From Spirosoma validum (GTDB lineage: Bacteria; Bacteroidota; Bacteroidia; Cytophagales; Spirosomataceae), in the NCBI RefSeq assembly GCF_014699035.1, contig NZ_JACXAA010000003.1:1-64000 (forward strand): DNA of 64,000 nucleotides, in the 5' to 3' direction. Position numbers and translations under genes: made by a program. Positions 1 to 8,835 of this stretch are shown piece by piece (the stretch's first letter is position 1; the number at the start of each line of letters is the position of its first letter). The notes under the pieces are model-generated. The model saw only the letters and a program-made list of their open reading frames with translations, was not told where the DNA came from and did no database searches.

Positions 1-68
1 GCTTCAGCCCGTACAGCGCCTGACATCCGATACGGGCTGAAGCCGAACGCGGCCCGGCCCGTGGTACC
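1..68. repeat. GGTACC-type extragenic palindrome, left end cut by window
   Basis: Bases 1-13 and 31-43 are perfect inverted repeats built on CTTCAGCCCGTA/TACGGGCTGAAG, and the element ends with CCCGTGGTACC at 58-68. Two other sites (31782-31844 and 37716-37774) share this plan: GGTACCACG next to a short hairpin, a spacer, then the mirror image. The segment 44-57 (CGAACGCGGCCCGG) looks like extra sequence inserted in the right arm. No gene is seen in 1-111. Confidence 0.6.
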
Positions 69-111
69 GATCCAACTGCTCAAATAATCACCGATTACAA
101 ACCGCTATTAC

Positions 112-1239
112 ATGAAAATCAGAGCCGCCGTTTTGCACGAAATGGGTAAAGACCGCCCGTACACCAGCAGTAAACCGCTTACCATTGAGGAAATCGACTT
201 GCAGCCACCACAGGCAGGGGAGGTGTTGGTCAGGATTAAAGCGGCCGGACTTTGCCATTCCGATCTATCGGTCATCGACGGAAACCGACCCCGTCAGATG
301 CCGATGGCCTTAGGACACGAAGCGGCTGGTGAAGTCGTTGAGCTGGGTCCTGGGGTTCACGATCTGGCCGTTGGCGATCACGTGGTCTTCTCGTTCCTGC
401 CCATTTGTGGCCATTGTATGCCCTGCATGACGGGTCGTCCGGCGCTCTGCGAAAACGGGCTTGCTGCGAACAACAAAGGTGAATTATTGGGTGGAGGCTC
501 CCGGCTTCAGGACCAACAGCATCACCTGGTTCACCATCATATGGGCGTATCGGGCTTTGCTGAATATAGCGTAGTGTCCCGAAAATCTATCGTAAAAATT
601 GATCCGACCCTGCCCTTCGACATTGCCGCGCTGTTCGGCTGTGCCATCATGACGGGCGTAGGCGCTGTGATCAATACGGCCAAATTATCCCTTGGACAAA
701 CCGTGCTGATTACCGGGATGGGCGGAATTGGTTTTGCCGCTCTGCTGGGTGCGCTGGCCGGAGGAGCCAGTAAAATCATAGTGGCCGATGTGAACAAGGA
801 TAAACTGACGAAAGCCCTGGAGCTGGGTGCCCATGCGGTTGTCGATTCGTCGGAGGCCAATGCCGTGGAGCAGGTGAAAGACCTGACCCGTGGGGGAGTG
901 GACATTGGATTCGAATTTGCCGGTGTCGTACCTGCGCTGGAGTTTACGTACTACGCCACCGCGAGAGGAGGAAAAACCGTCACGGCGGGTTTGCCGCACC
1001 CCAGTAAAATGATGCAATTATCGCCTACGAAACTGGTTGCCGACGAGCGAACCCTGCAAGGTTCGTACATCGGTAGCTGCGTTCCGGCACGGGATATTCC
1101 GGCTTACATTTCGCTCTATCAGGCGGGTCGTCTTCCGGTCAATAAGCTGATGACGCACAAGCTGCAATTGGATGATGTCAATGAGGGATTTGAACGGTTA
1201 GCCAAAGGCGATGCCATCCGTCAGGTAATTACGTTCTAG
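112..1239 (+). CDS. Zinc-dependent alcohol dehydrogenase (MDR family)
   Basis: Medium-chain NAD(P)-dependent alcohol dehydrogenase, 375 residues, the normal family length. The N-terminal GroES-like domain carries the catalytic zinc set C48 (motif LCHSD) and H69-E70 (GHE). The structural-zinc loop has four cysteines at 99, 102, 105 and 113. A Rossmann fold follows at about 195-235 with the motif GMGGIGFAALLG. It should oxidise a primary alcohol to the aldehyde, or do the reverse. The aldehyde dehydrogenase gene starts 2 nt after this stop codon, so the two almost certainly form an operon in which the aldehyde is passed on. The substrate cannot be read from the sequence. The ATG at 112 is the only sensible start; no strong Shine-Dalgarno is visible. 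Confidence 0.9.
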   Translation: MKIRAAVLHEMGKDRPYTSSKPLTIEEIDLQPPQAGEVLVRIKAAGLCHSDLSVIDGNRPRQMPMALGHEAAGEVVELGPGVHDLAVGDHVVFSFLPICGHCMPCMTGRPALCENGLAANNKGELLGGGSRLQDQQHHLVHHHMGVSGFAEYSVVSRKSIVKIDPTLPFDIAALFGCAIMTGVGAVINTAKLSLGQTVLITGMGGIGFAALLGALAGGASKIIVADVNKDKLTKALELGAHAVVDSSEANAVEQVKDLTRGGVDIGFEFAGVVPALEFTYYATARGGKTVTAGLPHPSKMMQLSPTKLVADERTLQGSYIGSCVPARDIPAYISLYQAGRLPVNKLMTHKLQLDDVNEGFERLAKGDAIRQVITF

Positions 1240-1241
1240 CT

Positions 1242-2717
1242 ATGAACTCGATCAGCACGAATCAGGATTTTCAGACAGCGAACTCGCTCATCCGAACGCA
1301 GGCCTACGTAAACGGCCAGTGGGTAAATGCGGCCAGTGGCGCTACGTTCGACGTCATCAATCCGGCTACTGGCGACGTAGTGGCCACGGTGACCGACATG
1401 GATCAGCACGACGTTCGCCAGGTCATTGACGTAGCACACAACGCCTGGCCCGCCTACCGGGACCTGACCGCCAAAGAGCGGGCTGCTATGCTTAAAAAAT
1501 GGTTCGCGCTGATTCTGGAAAATAAGGAAGAATTGGCCCGGCTTATGACGATGGAGTGCGGGAAAGTTCTCACCGAAAGCCGGGGCGAGGTCGACTATGG
1601 TGCTTCGTTTATTGAGTGGTTTGCCGAAGAAGCCCGACGTATCTACGGCGATGTGATTCCGGCCAATACCCGGGACAAACGCATCGTGGTTGTTAAGCAA
1701 TCCGTGGGCGTAACGGCAACGATTACCCCCTGGAATTTTCCGCTGGCTATGATTACCCGAAAGGTCGGCCCGGCGCTGGCGGCTGGCTGTCCGGTCATTG
1801 TCAAACCCCCTTCCGAAACGCCGTTGACCGCCCTGGCTGTTTCTGAGTTAGCCGAAAAAGCGGGCTTCCCGCCGGGGGTTTACAATACCATTACCACCTC
1901 AAAAAATGCTGAAGTTGGCCTGGAGCTATGCGAAAACAGTAAAGTGCGCAAACTCTCGTTTACTGGGTCGACCGCTACTGGCAAGCTGCTGATGAAGCAG
2001 TGTGCGTCGAATCTGAAAAAGATCTCGCTCGAACTGGGCGGTAACGCGCCATTTATCGTCTTCGAGGACGCCGACATTGATGCTGCCGTAAAAGGCGCGA
2101 TTGCATCCAAGTTTCGAAACAGCGGCCAGACCTGCGTGTGCGTCAACCGCCTGTATGTGCATGATAAAATCTATGACGAATTTATCGGCAAACTGGCAAA
2201 AGCCGTAACGGCGCTACGTGTAGGTAATGGGTTGGACGTCGACTCGCAGATCGGGCCGTTGATCAACGAAAAAGGACTGGATAAAGTGAAGCGTCACCTG
2301 GATGATGCCCTGTCGAAAGGAGCGAACATAATGGTCGGTGGGCATGAACTGGAAGGGTTGTTTTTCCAGCCAACAATTCTGACCGGCGCAACCGCCGATA
2401 TGATCATTGCGCAGGATGAAGTCTTTGGTCCGGTGGCGCCCATTTTTCGCTTTAGCGATGAGAAAGAAGTCATTGAACAAGCTAACGCAACCCCATATGG
2501 ACTGGCTTCGTACTTCTACAGCCGGGACATAAACCGTTGCTGGCGCGTGGCCGAAGCGCTGGACGTGGGTATGGTCGGCATCAATGACGGCATGATTTCG
2601 ACCGAGGTGGCCCCGTTTGGTGGCGTTAAAGAATCGGGCATTGGTCGTGAAGGCTCCAAATACGGCATGGATTATTTCACGGAAGTCAAGTATATGTGCT
2701 TCGGCGGAATTAGCTGA
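1242..2717 (+). CDS. NAD(P)-dependent aldehyde dehydrogenase, succinate-semialdehyde-type
   Basis: Aldehyde dehydrogenase superfamily enzyme, 491 residues, full length. Visible motifs: oxyanion Asn165 in TPWNFP, the cofactor loop FTGSTATGK near 240-248, general base Glu264 in LELGG, and nucleophile Cys298 in NSGQTCVC. A second cysteine two residues on (C300) is characteristic of succinate/glutarate semialdehyde dehydrogenases, where it takes part in redox control. It oxidises an aldehyde to the acid. It is coupled to the upstream alcohol dehydrogenase (2-nt gap). Semialdehyde specificity is inferred from the GQTCVC motif only; glycolaldehyde or another short aldehyde is possible given the malate synthase-like gene downstream. 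Confidence 0.92.
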   Translation: MNSISTNQDFQTANSLIRTQAYVNGQWVNAASGATFDVINPATGDVVATVTDMDQHDVRQVIDVAHNAWPAYRDLTAKERAAMLKKWFALILENKEELARLMTMECGKVLTESRGEVDYGASFIEWFAEEARRIYGDVIPANTRDKRIVVVKQSVGVTATITPWNFPLAMITRKVGPALAAGCPVIVKPPSETPLTALAVSELAEKAGFPPGVYNTITTSKNAEVGLELCENSKVRKLSFTGSTATGKLLMKQCASNLKKISLELGGNAPFIVFEDADIDAAVKGAIASKFRNSGQTCVCVNRLYVHDKIYDEFIGKLAKAVTALRVGNGLDVDSQIGPLINEKGLDKVKRHLDDALSKGANIMVGGHELEGLFFQPTILTGATADMIIAQDEVFGPVAPIFRFSDEKEVIEQANATPYGLASYFYSRDINRCWRVAEALDVGMVGINDGMISTEVAPFGGVKESGIGREGSKYGMDYFTEVKYMCFGGIS

Positions 2718-2786
2718 TTGATTTGTGTTTAATCCTGTCCATCCGAACGTCGGCCCGACTGTTCATCCTGTCAAAAAACGTACGAT

Positions 2787-4046
2787 ATGCTCGAACCTAT
2801 CACTAAATCCCGACCATCGGTTTCTCCGTCGCTGCTACGTCAGTTGTTACAGATTCCGGTCATTGTGGCGGCACTAGGCTATTTTGTCGACATCTACGAT
2901 CTGCTTTTGTTCAGCATCGTTCGGGTGCAAAGCCTCAAAGATCTGGGTGTTGCAGACTCGGCTATGCTGTCTCAGGGAATCTACCTGATCAATACCCAGA
3001 TGGCTGGTCTGCTCGTTGGTGGCATCATCTGGGGAATCCTGGGTGATAAGCGGGGTCGTCTGTCGGTACTCTTTGGCTCGATCCTGATTTACTCGCTGGC
3101 GAACATTGCCAATGGCTTTGTTATGTCGGTCGATCAGTACGCACTACTTCGCTTTATTGCAGGTGTTGGCCTGGCGGGCGAACTGGGCGCAGGCATTACG
3201 TTGGTAGCGGAGATTCTGCCGAAAGAAATTCGGGGCTACGGTACGTCGCTGGTCGCTTCCGTTGGACTCCTGGGCGCTGTATTAGCCTATTTTATTGCCG
3301 ATATGTTTGCCTGGCGAATTGCCTATTTCATTGGTGGAGGGCTGGGGTTGTTGTTGTTACTGATGCGTGTCAGTGTGTTTGAATCGGGTATTTTTACGAA
3401 AGTCAAAGACAGGGAAACGGTATCCAGGGGTAATTTTTTACAGTTGTTTGCCACTAGTAGCCAGTTCCTGAAATACCTGCGCTGTATCCTGATTGGCCTG
3501 CCTGTCTGGTTTGTGGCTGGCATTCTGATGACCTTCTCGCCCGAGTTTGGGAAAGCGCTGGGTCTGAGTGAACCGATTGTCGCCGGGAAAGCCGTCATGT
3601 GGGAATACATCGGTTTAGCCATCGGCGATTTATCGAGTGGCGTGTTCAGCCAGTACATGAATAGTCGGAAAAAGGTGCTGGGCTTGTTTTTGTTATGGAC
3701 TGCTTCGCTGGTAGTGGTGTACCTGTACGTACCGTTTCAATCCGCTACGATGTTTTACGCGATTTGTGTAGCCCTGGGCTTCGGTGTCGGCTACTGGGCT
3801 TTGTTTGTCACCATTGCCGCTGAGCAGTTTGGCACCAATCTCCGGGCCACGGTCGCCACCACGGTGCCAAATTTTGTGCGGGGAAGTATCAACATCATGA
3901 CGCCATTGTTCCTGCTGTTCAAAGATCAGTTAGGTATCATCAACGGGGCGGCCTTATTGGGCGCACTAACCATTCTGACGGCCTATCTCGGTCTCTGGAA
4001 GATGGAAGAAACGTTTGGTAAAGACCTCAATTTTCTGGAAGAGTGA
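2787..4046 (+). CDS. MFS transporter, metabolite:H+ symporter type
   Basis: Inner-membrane major facilitator protein of 419 residues with about 12 hydrophobic segments. The family loop between helices 2 and 3 is present (GDKRGRLS near residue 87), and the helix 4-5 region LVAEILPKEIRGYGTS resembles the organic-acid/sugar-acid symporter branch. It likely imports the small metabolite handled by the dehydrogenases upstream, or an organic acid for the malate synthase-like enzyme downstream. The gap to the aldehyde dehydrogenase is 69 nt and to the TonB receptor about 40 nt, so it probably lies in the same operon. Substrate unknown. Confidence 0.85.
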   Translation: MLEPITKSRPSVSPSLLRQLLQIPVIVAALGYFVDIYDLLLFSIVRVQSLKDLGVADSAMLSQGIYLINTQMAGLLVGGIIWGILGDKRGRLSVLFGSILIYSLANIANGFVMSVDQYALLRFIAGVGLAGELGAGITLVAEILPKEIRGYGTSLVASVGLLGAVLAYFIADMFAWRIAYFIGGGLGLLLLLMRVSVFESGIFTKVKDRETVSRGNFLQLFATSSQFLKYLRCILIGLPVWFVAGILMTFSPEFGKALGLSEPIVAGKAVMWEYIGLAIGDLSSGVFSQYMNSRKKVLGLFLLWTASLVVVYLYVPFQSATMFYAICVALGFGVGYWALFVTIAAEQFGTNLRATVATTVPNFVRGSINIMTPLFLLFKDQLGIINGAALLGALTILTAYLGLWKMEETFGKDLNFLEE

Positions 4047-4087
4047 TTAGTACGTAACGAATGTTCAACTTGTTTGACGGCTACCGT

Positions 4088-6556
4088 ATGAAACGTTTTT
4101 ATTGTACTGGATTTTTGGATTCGTTAGCTGGCAATTCTGTAAAAAGAATGCTTACGATGCTGATCAGTCTAACCGTTCATTGTGCGCTGGCGCAAACGAA
4201 TCTTACGGGCAGAATCACCAACGAACAGGGGTCAGGTCTTGAAGGTGTTTCGGTACGTATCAGCGAACTAAAGAAAGGGACGGTTACGGATAAGACCGGT
4301 ACGTTTGCCATTGAAGCGGTGCTGCCCGGTACGTACACGCTGCTGATCTCGAACGTAGGATTCAACAGCCAGAAGCTGAACGTGACCGTGCCAGACGGAC
4401 AGCCATCGCCGATAGCCGTTACGTTGAAAGAAGGAATTTATAACCTGGATGAGGTTACCATCGAAGAGCGCAAAAACAGCATTCAGGTGGAGCGACTGCC
4501 CGACGTACACAACGTATACCTGACTGCTGGCAAGAAGAACGAAGTTGTTCAGCTTGAATCGGTAAATGGCAATATCGCCGAGAAAACCGGACGACAGATT
4601 TTTGCCAAAATTCCGGGTGTGTTTGTCTACGATATGGATGGTAGCGGAAACCAGATCAACATCTCGACGCGGGGGCTCGATCCTCACCGGTCGTGGGAAT
4701 ACAACATCCGGCAGAATGGCGTCATTACCAATTCCGATATGTACGGCTACCCCGCTAGTCACTACAGCCCCGCCATGGAGTCGATTGAACGGATTGAGTT
4801 GGTGCGCGGATCGGCTTCGTTGCAATATGGCGCGCAGTTTGGGGGCATGATCAACTACGTTACCAAAGCACCAGACACCAGCCGTGCGTTTGGCTTCGAG
4901 AGCATCAATACAGCCGGTTCGTATGGTCTGTTCAGTTCCTACAATGCCATCGGCGGGAAAATTGGGAAGCTGACGTACTCGGCGTATTACCAGATTCGAC
5001 ATTCGAATGGCTACCGGAAAAACGCCCGCTCGGATGCTGAATCCCAATTTATTAGTCTGACCTATGCCTTCAGCAAATCATTGCAGGTGAAAGCTGAACT
5101 GGGTCGTTCCTCGTACGTATTTCAGATTCCCGGCCCGTTGACCGACGCCCAATTTGCGCAGGACCCGCGCCAGTCGACCCGATCCCGTAATTATTTCAAC
5201 CCCGACATCTACGTGCCGTCGCTGGTGCTGGACTGGAAAATCGGCCCGTCGACCCGGCTTCGCTGGACCAACTCGGGTGTGTACGGCGACCGGAACAGCG
5301 TCATGCTGGATGCATTTGCGACGGTAGTCGATACGATCAATCCGGCGACGAATCAGTACCGGGCTCGTCAGGTCGATATTGATAATTTCAACAGCTTTAC
5401 GTCGGAGCTACGGCTGGTACATCAGTATCGAATTGCTGGTCTGACGAGTATTATGGCGGCTGGCGTTCAGTACATGCACAACAACCTCCGGCGTCGTCAA
5501 CTCGGAAAGGGAACCACCGGCAGTGACTTCGACCTGAGCGTGACCGATCCAGCTTTCGGGCGCGATCTGTACATGAACACGAAAAACATTGCGTTCTTTC
5601 TGGAGAACCTGCTGTACATAACTCCGAAAGTAACGATAGCACCCGGCATACGTATCGAGAGCGGTTCTACCGATATGACCGGAGCCATCTCGTACTACGC
5701 GCCCGCTGATTTGCCCAACAGTATTCGCCACGGCTTCCCTCTTTTCGGGATCAACGCGCAATATCGTCCGAACGAAACCACGAAATTTTATGCTGGTATA
5801 TCGCAGGCGTATCGCCCTGTTGTCTTTAAAGACATCATTCCGGGTTCGGTGCTGGAAAAGGTGGATAAAAATCTGAAAGACGCCTTTGGCTATAATTTCG
5901 AAGCTGGGGTTACGGGAAATGTCGGCTCGTTACTGACCTACGACATCGGCGTTTTTCAACTGCTGTACAACAACCGGATGGGTATGCTTTCGATGAACGA
6001 CAACACCAGTCAGGCCTATCTGCTACGAACTAACGTGGGCAATACGCTGACTAAAGGCGTTGAACTCTACGCGGAGTATAAACCCATCCACATCGATCAC
6101 AAACTGGGGCTACCAACTGAGTTTTCGGTTTTCACGTCAACGTCTTATTTTGACGCTACGTATAGCAAAGGTAGTGCGATCAATAATAATGAAAACACCA
6201 GCATCGTCGGCAATAAACTCGAAGGGGTGCCGACCTGGATTACGCGAAACGGGCTTCAGGTTCAGCACCGGAAATTGTTTGCCACGTTGCAATACAGCTA
6301 CGTAGGCGCGAGTTTCGCCGATCCGCTGAATACCGTTACGCCATCGGCAAATGCCGCTCGTGGCCTTGTTCCGGCCTATAGTCTATGGGATGTGAACGCT
6401 ACCCTGCGACTGACCAAGAGTTACACGCTTCGCCTGGGCATCAACAACATTGCTAATAAACAATACTTTACCAAACGTCCGACGATGTATCCGGGGGCCG
6501 GTATCTGGTCTTCCGATGGACGTAGCGCCGTACTTTCGTTCGGCATAAAATTATGA
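4088..6556 (+). CDS. TonB-dependent outer-membrane receptor (non-SusC)
   Basis: Outer-membrane active transporter. It has a signal region ending near CALAQ, then a CarboxypepD_reg-like domain (GRITNEQGSGLEGVSV onward), a plug domain (motif KIPGVFVYDMDGSG, then RGLDPHRSWEYNIRQNG) and a long beta-barrel ending in SFGIKL, with the aromatic residue near the C-terminus typical of barrels. It lacks the SusC signature and has no SusD partner, so it more likely takes up an iron chelate or small molecule than glycans. Possible starts are 4061, 4088 and 4148; I chose 4088 because it begins a basic MKRFY signal region. It lies between the MFS carrier and the malate synthase-like gene on one strand. Confidence 0.88.
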   Translation: MKRFYCTGFLDSLAGNSVKRMLTMLISLTVHCALAQTNLTGRITNEQGSGLEGVSVRISELKKGTVTDKTGTFAIEAVLPGTYTLLISNVGFNSQKLNVTVPDGQPSPIAVTLKEGIYNLDEVTIEERKNSIQVERLPDVHNVYLTAGKKNEVVQLESVNGNIAEKTGRQIFAKIPGVFVYDMDGSGNQINISTRGLDPHRSWEYNIRQNGVITNSDMYGYPASHYSPAMESIERIELVRGSASLQYGAQFGGMINYVTKAPDTSRAFGFESINTAGSYGLFSSYNAIGGKIGKLTYSAYYQIRHSNGYRKNARSDAESQFISLTYAFSKSLQVKAELGRSSYVFQIPGPLTDAQFAQDPRQSTRSRNYFNPDIYVPSLVLDWKIGPSTRLRWTNSGVYGDRNSVMLDAFATVVDTINPATNQYRARQVDIDNFNSFTSELRLVHQYRIAGLTSIMAAGVQYMHNNLRRRQLGKGTTGSDFDLSVTDPAFGRDLYMNTKNIAFFLENLLYITPKVTIAPGIRIESGSTDMTGAISYYAPADLPNSIRHGFPLFGINAQYRPNETTKFYAGISQAYRPVVFKDIIPGSVLEKVDKNLKDAFGYNFEAGVTGNVGSLLTYDIGVFQLLYNNRMGMLSMNDNTSQAYLLRTNVGNTLTKGVELYAEYKPIHIDHKLGLPTEFSVFTSTSYFDATYSKGSAINNNENTSIVGNKLEGVPTWITRNGLQVQHRKLFATLQYSYVGASFADPLNTVTPSANAARGLVPAYSLWDVNATLRLTKSYTLRLGINNIANKQYFTKRPTMYPGAGIWSSDGRSAVLSFGIKL

Positions 6557-6632
6557 ATGACTGTACCTTTACATCCGACCGCAAACCGGTACGTTACTAA
6601 GCTGACTAATACGATCGACAACCCTGACAATT

Positions 6633-8510
6633 ATGATTAACATTCGCCCTCATCTACAGGACCTTTACCCCGACGTCTACACGCCCGAAGCCCAGGAAGC
6701 GCTCGCCGTTCTGGCTCCTTTCAACAAACGGATCAAAGAGGTCATGGACCAGCGCATGCAGCGTCGGGCCCGGCGGCAGCAGCAACACGAGCGCATTACG
6801 TTCCTCGACCCGCAAAGCACCATTCCCGGAACGGATATAAACGTCCAGGATGCCCGCGATGGCAAGTTCGAAGGAGCGGCCATTCCGGCGGATTTACAGC
6901 GGCAATGGATTCAGGGAACGGGTCCGGCAGCTAAACCCAACGCTCCGGTCGAAAGTAGCATCCGGAACGTAGCGTATGCGCTTTTGTCCGGCGCTGACGG
7001 CTGGATGTTCGATGGGGAAGATGCCCTGGGACAGATTACGATCATGTCACTCGACAACCAGCGTAACCTCAAACTGGCCATTCACAAAGATCCGCTCTTT
7101 CTGAACGTAGCGAAACAGGTGGCTGCTGAGATAAACCGCTGGGCCGAGTCGTTCCTGGGTCGAAAAACAATTGATAACTGGGAAGACCAACTGAATTTCA
7201 CGACCAAGATTTTCCGCGCGCGGGGACTGCATCTTGATGACCGCCATATCCGCGATGCCGATGGAGAATCTATGGCCGCTTCGATCGTGGATCTGACGCT
7301 CTACGTCGTGAACAATTATCAGGCGCTGCAACAGGCGGGTTCGTCCATTGTGCTGTACCTGCCCAAAATTCAGACTGCTGAGGAAGCAGGTGTCTGGAAT
7401 GCACTCATCAGTGCGCTCGAAAATCACCTGGGTCTGGCAGTCGGTACGGTTAAAGTTTATGTACTGGTCGAACAGTTAGAGGCCACTCATCAACTGATGG
7501 AAATTCGGGCTGCGCTGGGCAAGCATTTTGTGGGTTACAATACCGGTCGTTGGGATTACATCAACAGCGTATCGGACGCGCTGGCCTGGGACAAAAGCTT
7601 CGTCAATCCCAACATCGAAGCGATTACCATGACCTACGGTTACATGCGAAATTACGAAGATCGCGTGCGCCGGGCCGTCAATACGCCCGATCTCAATGGC
7701 AACTTTGCGCTTTGGCAGGGCGGCATGGAGCCTAACATTCCGGTGGGTTCAGAAGCGGGCGTGTCGGCCAGTATGGCGAAAGCCGTTGCCGGAGCCGAGC
7801 GGGAGCAGCAGGCCGGCGCCAGTGGCAAATGGGTGGCCCACTGGAAAATGGTTCATATCGTCCGACCCGTCTGGGAGAAAGTGGGGCAACCGAATCAGTT
7901 AGGCCGCGAATTCCCTCGTCTGACCTATACCCAGGCCGACGCCGATGGCCTGATGCAACTGGAACCGGCACCGACCGACATTCGGGGCGCCCGCAATCTA
8001 TTGAGCGTAGCGCTGCAATACGGAAATGCCTTCGGACAAGGGATGCAGGCGGCTGCGCTGAAAGCCGCAGACTTCTTCGGTAACGACGACATTCTGTACC
8101 TGATGGAAGATATGGCTACGGGTGAAATCCGGCTGAGTATCCTCTGGGAGTGGTTACATAAAGGGGCCGTTCTGACCGAAGCTGATGCGGCCACGGGTGT
8201 TAAAGCGGGTGATGGTTTTTCGACAGATCTGTACAAAAAACTACTGGACGAAGAGTACGAAAAACTGCTGAAGGCCGATAATAAAGACGTATTCGATGCC
8301 TCAAAAACCACTACGTTACCAATTTCGAAGGAGATTGCTGAGGTGTACGTACTAAGTGATGTCAAAGCGCCCTGGTTCATCGATTTGCTGAACATCAATC
8401 TGAACAATACGGACCTGGACGAAGCCAAAGACCGCATCCGGTTATATATGGATACGTTGGTGAACGAAGGGAAACGGATCACCGAAAACCTTGATTTTGT
8501 AGCTGCCTGA
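6633..8510 (+). CDS. Malate synthase family protein
   Basis: Malate synthases condense glyoxylate with acetyl-CoA to malate. Family landmarks are clear: a metal-site motif F-D-G-E-D at 126-130 (compare DFED in isoform A), LYLPKIQTAEE near 241, GRWDYI at 305-310, a segment resembling GGM..IP near 363-370, GKWVAHW..V near 398-410, and MEDMATGEIRLSILWEW at 491-507 (compare MEDAATAEI) with the presumed catalytic Asp493. At 625 residues it is about 90 longer than ordinary isoform A. Several usually invariant positions differ (MEPNIP for AAFIP), so a different 2-oxo-acid substrate is possible. No isocitrate lyase is in the window, so glyoxylate would have to come from elsewhere. Confidence 0.78.
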   Translation: MINIRPHLQDLYPDVYTPEAQEALAVLAPFNKRIKEVMDQRMQRRARRQQQHERITFLDPQSTIPGTDINVQDARDGKFEGAAIPADLQRQWIQGTGPAAKPNAPVESSIRNVAYALLSGADGWMFDGEDALGQITIMSLDNQRNLKLAIHKDPLFLNVAKQVAAEINRWAESFLGRKTIDNWEDQLNFTTKIFRARGLHLDDRHIRDADGESMAASIVDLTLYVVNNYQALQQAGSSIVLYLPKIQTAEEAGVWNALISALENHLGLAVGTVKVYVLVEQLEATHQLMEIRAALGKHFVGYNTGRWDYINSVSDALAWDKSFVNPNIEAITMTYGYMRNYEDRVRRAVNTPDLNGNFALWQGGMEPNIPVGSEAGVSASMAKAVAGAEREQQAGASGKWVAHWKMVHIVRPVWEKVGQPNQLGREFPRLTYTQADADGLMQLEPAPTDIRGARNLLSVALQYGNAFGQGMQAAALKAADFFGNDDILYLMEDMATGEIRLSILWEWLHKGAVLTEADAATGVKAGDGFSTDLYKKLLDEEYEKLLKADNKDVFDASKTTTLPISKEIAEVYVLSDVKAPWFIDLLNINLNNTDLDEAKDRIRLYMDTLVNEGKRITENLDFVAA

Positions 8511-8835
8511 ATGCGTTCACCTCTAAATCCCCTGAAGGGTAGGGTTGTTACGTTCTGATCCCGAAGGGATCCCATGTCTATAGGGGAAATAGCTTCCTGT
8601 GCGCTTTGCATGCCGAAGGTATGCCACCCCAGCGATTGTGGCATACCTTCGGCATGCTGGATACGGGTGAATGATTGGGGTTTTCTATAAACATGTGATC
8701 CCTTCGGGATCGGGCTACACGAAAAGTGACGCTAAATACGAGAACTCAACGGCCCTGCCCTGAAGGGGGCTTTAGGAGTATATAAACAAGAACTTAACTG
8801 TCCTTTGGGATTTTCAAACAGTCTTATCGATACGC
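8511..8835. other. Gene-free spacer filled by nested palindromes
   Basis: No gene is supported here. Most of the spacer is one nested symmetrical structure (8519-8777). The outermost arms are CCTCTAAATCCCCTGAAGGG and its approximate mirror near 8759-8777, followed inwards by the two palindrome layers listed separately. The last 58 bases before the PQQ gene (8778-8835) hold whatever promoter it has; I see no convincing -33/-7 pair. Confidence 0.6.
8557..8711. repeat. ATGTCTATAG-type palindromic element (copy 1) with inner inverted repeat
   Basis: The arms are GATCCCGAAGGGATC (8557-8571) and GATCCCTTCGGGATC (8697-8711). Just inside lie ATGTCTATAG (8574-8583) and CTATAAACAT (8685-8694). The same two words sit inside unrelated arms at 19858-19966. 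The centre of this copy holds a second, perfect 20-bp inverted repeat, 8608-8627 against 8638-8657 (GCATGCCGAAGGTATGCCAC and its mirror, 10-nt loop), which looks like one palindrome nested in another. It lies between two co-directional genes. Confidence 0.7.

Noticed and set aside
4268..5047. 259-residue open frame on the minus strand
   Set aside because: Lies fully inside the TonB receptor gene, whose frame shows clear family motifs; no recognisable domain in this shadow frame.
7925..8644. 239-residue open frame on the minus strand across the end of the malate synthase-like gene
   Set aside because: Serine-rich shadow of a well-supported gene, and its 5' part lies in the palindromic spacer.
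8519..8777. CRISPR or tandem array suspected from the repeated motifs
   Set aside because: The repeats are nested inverted arms, not direct repeats with regular unique spacers, and no cas gene is present.
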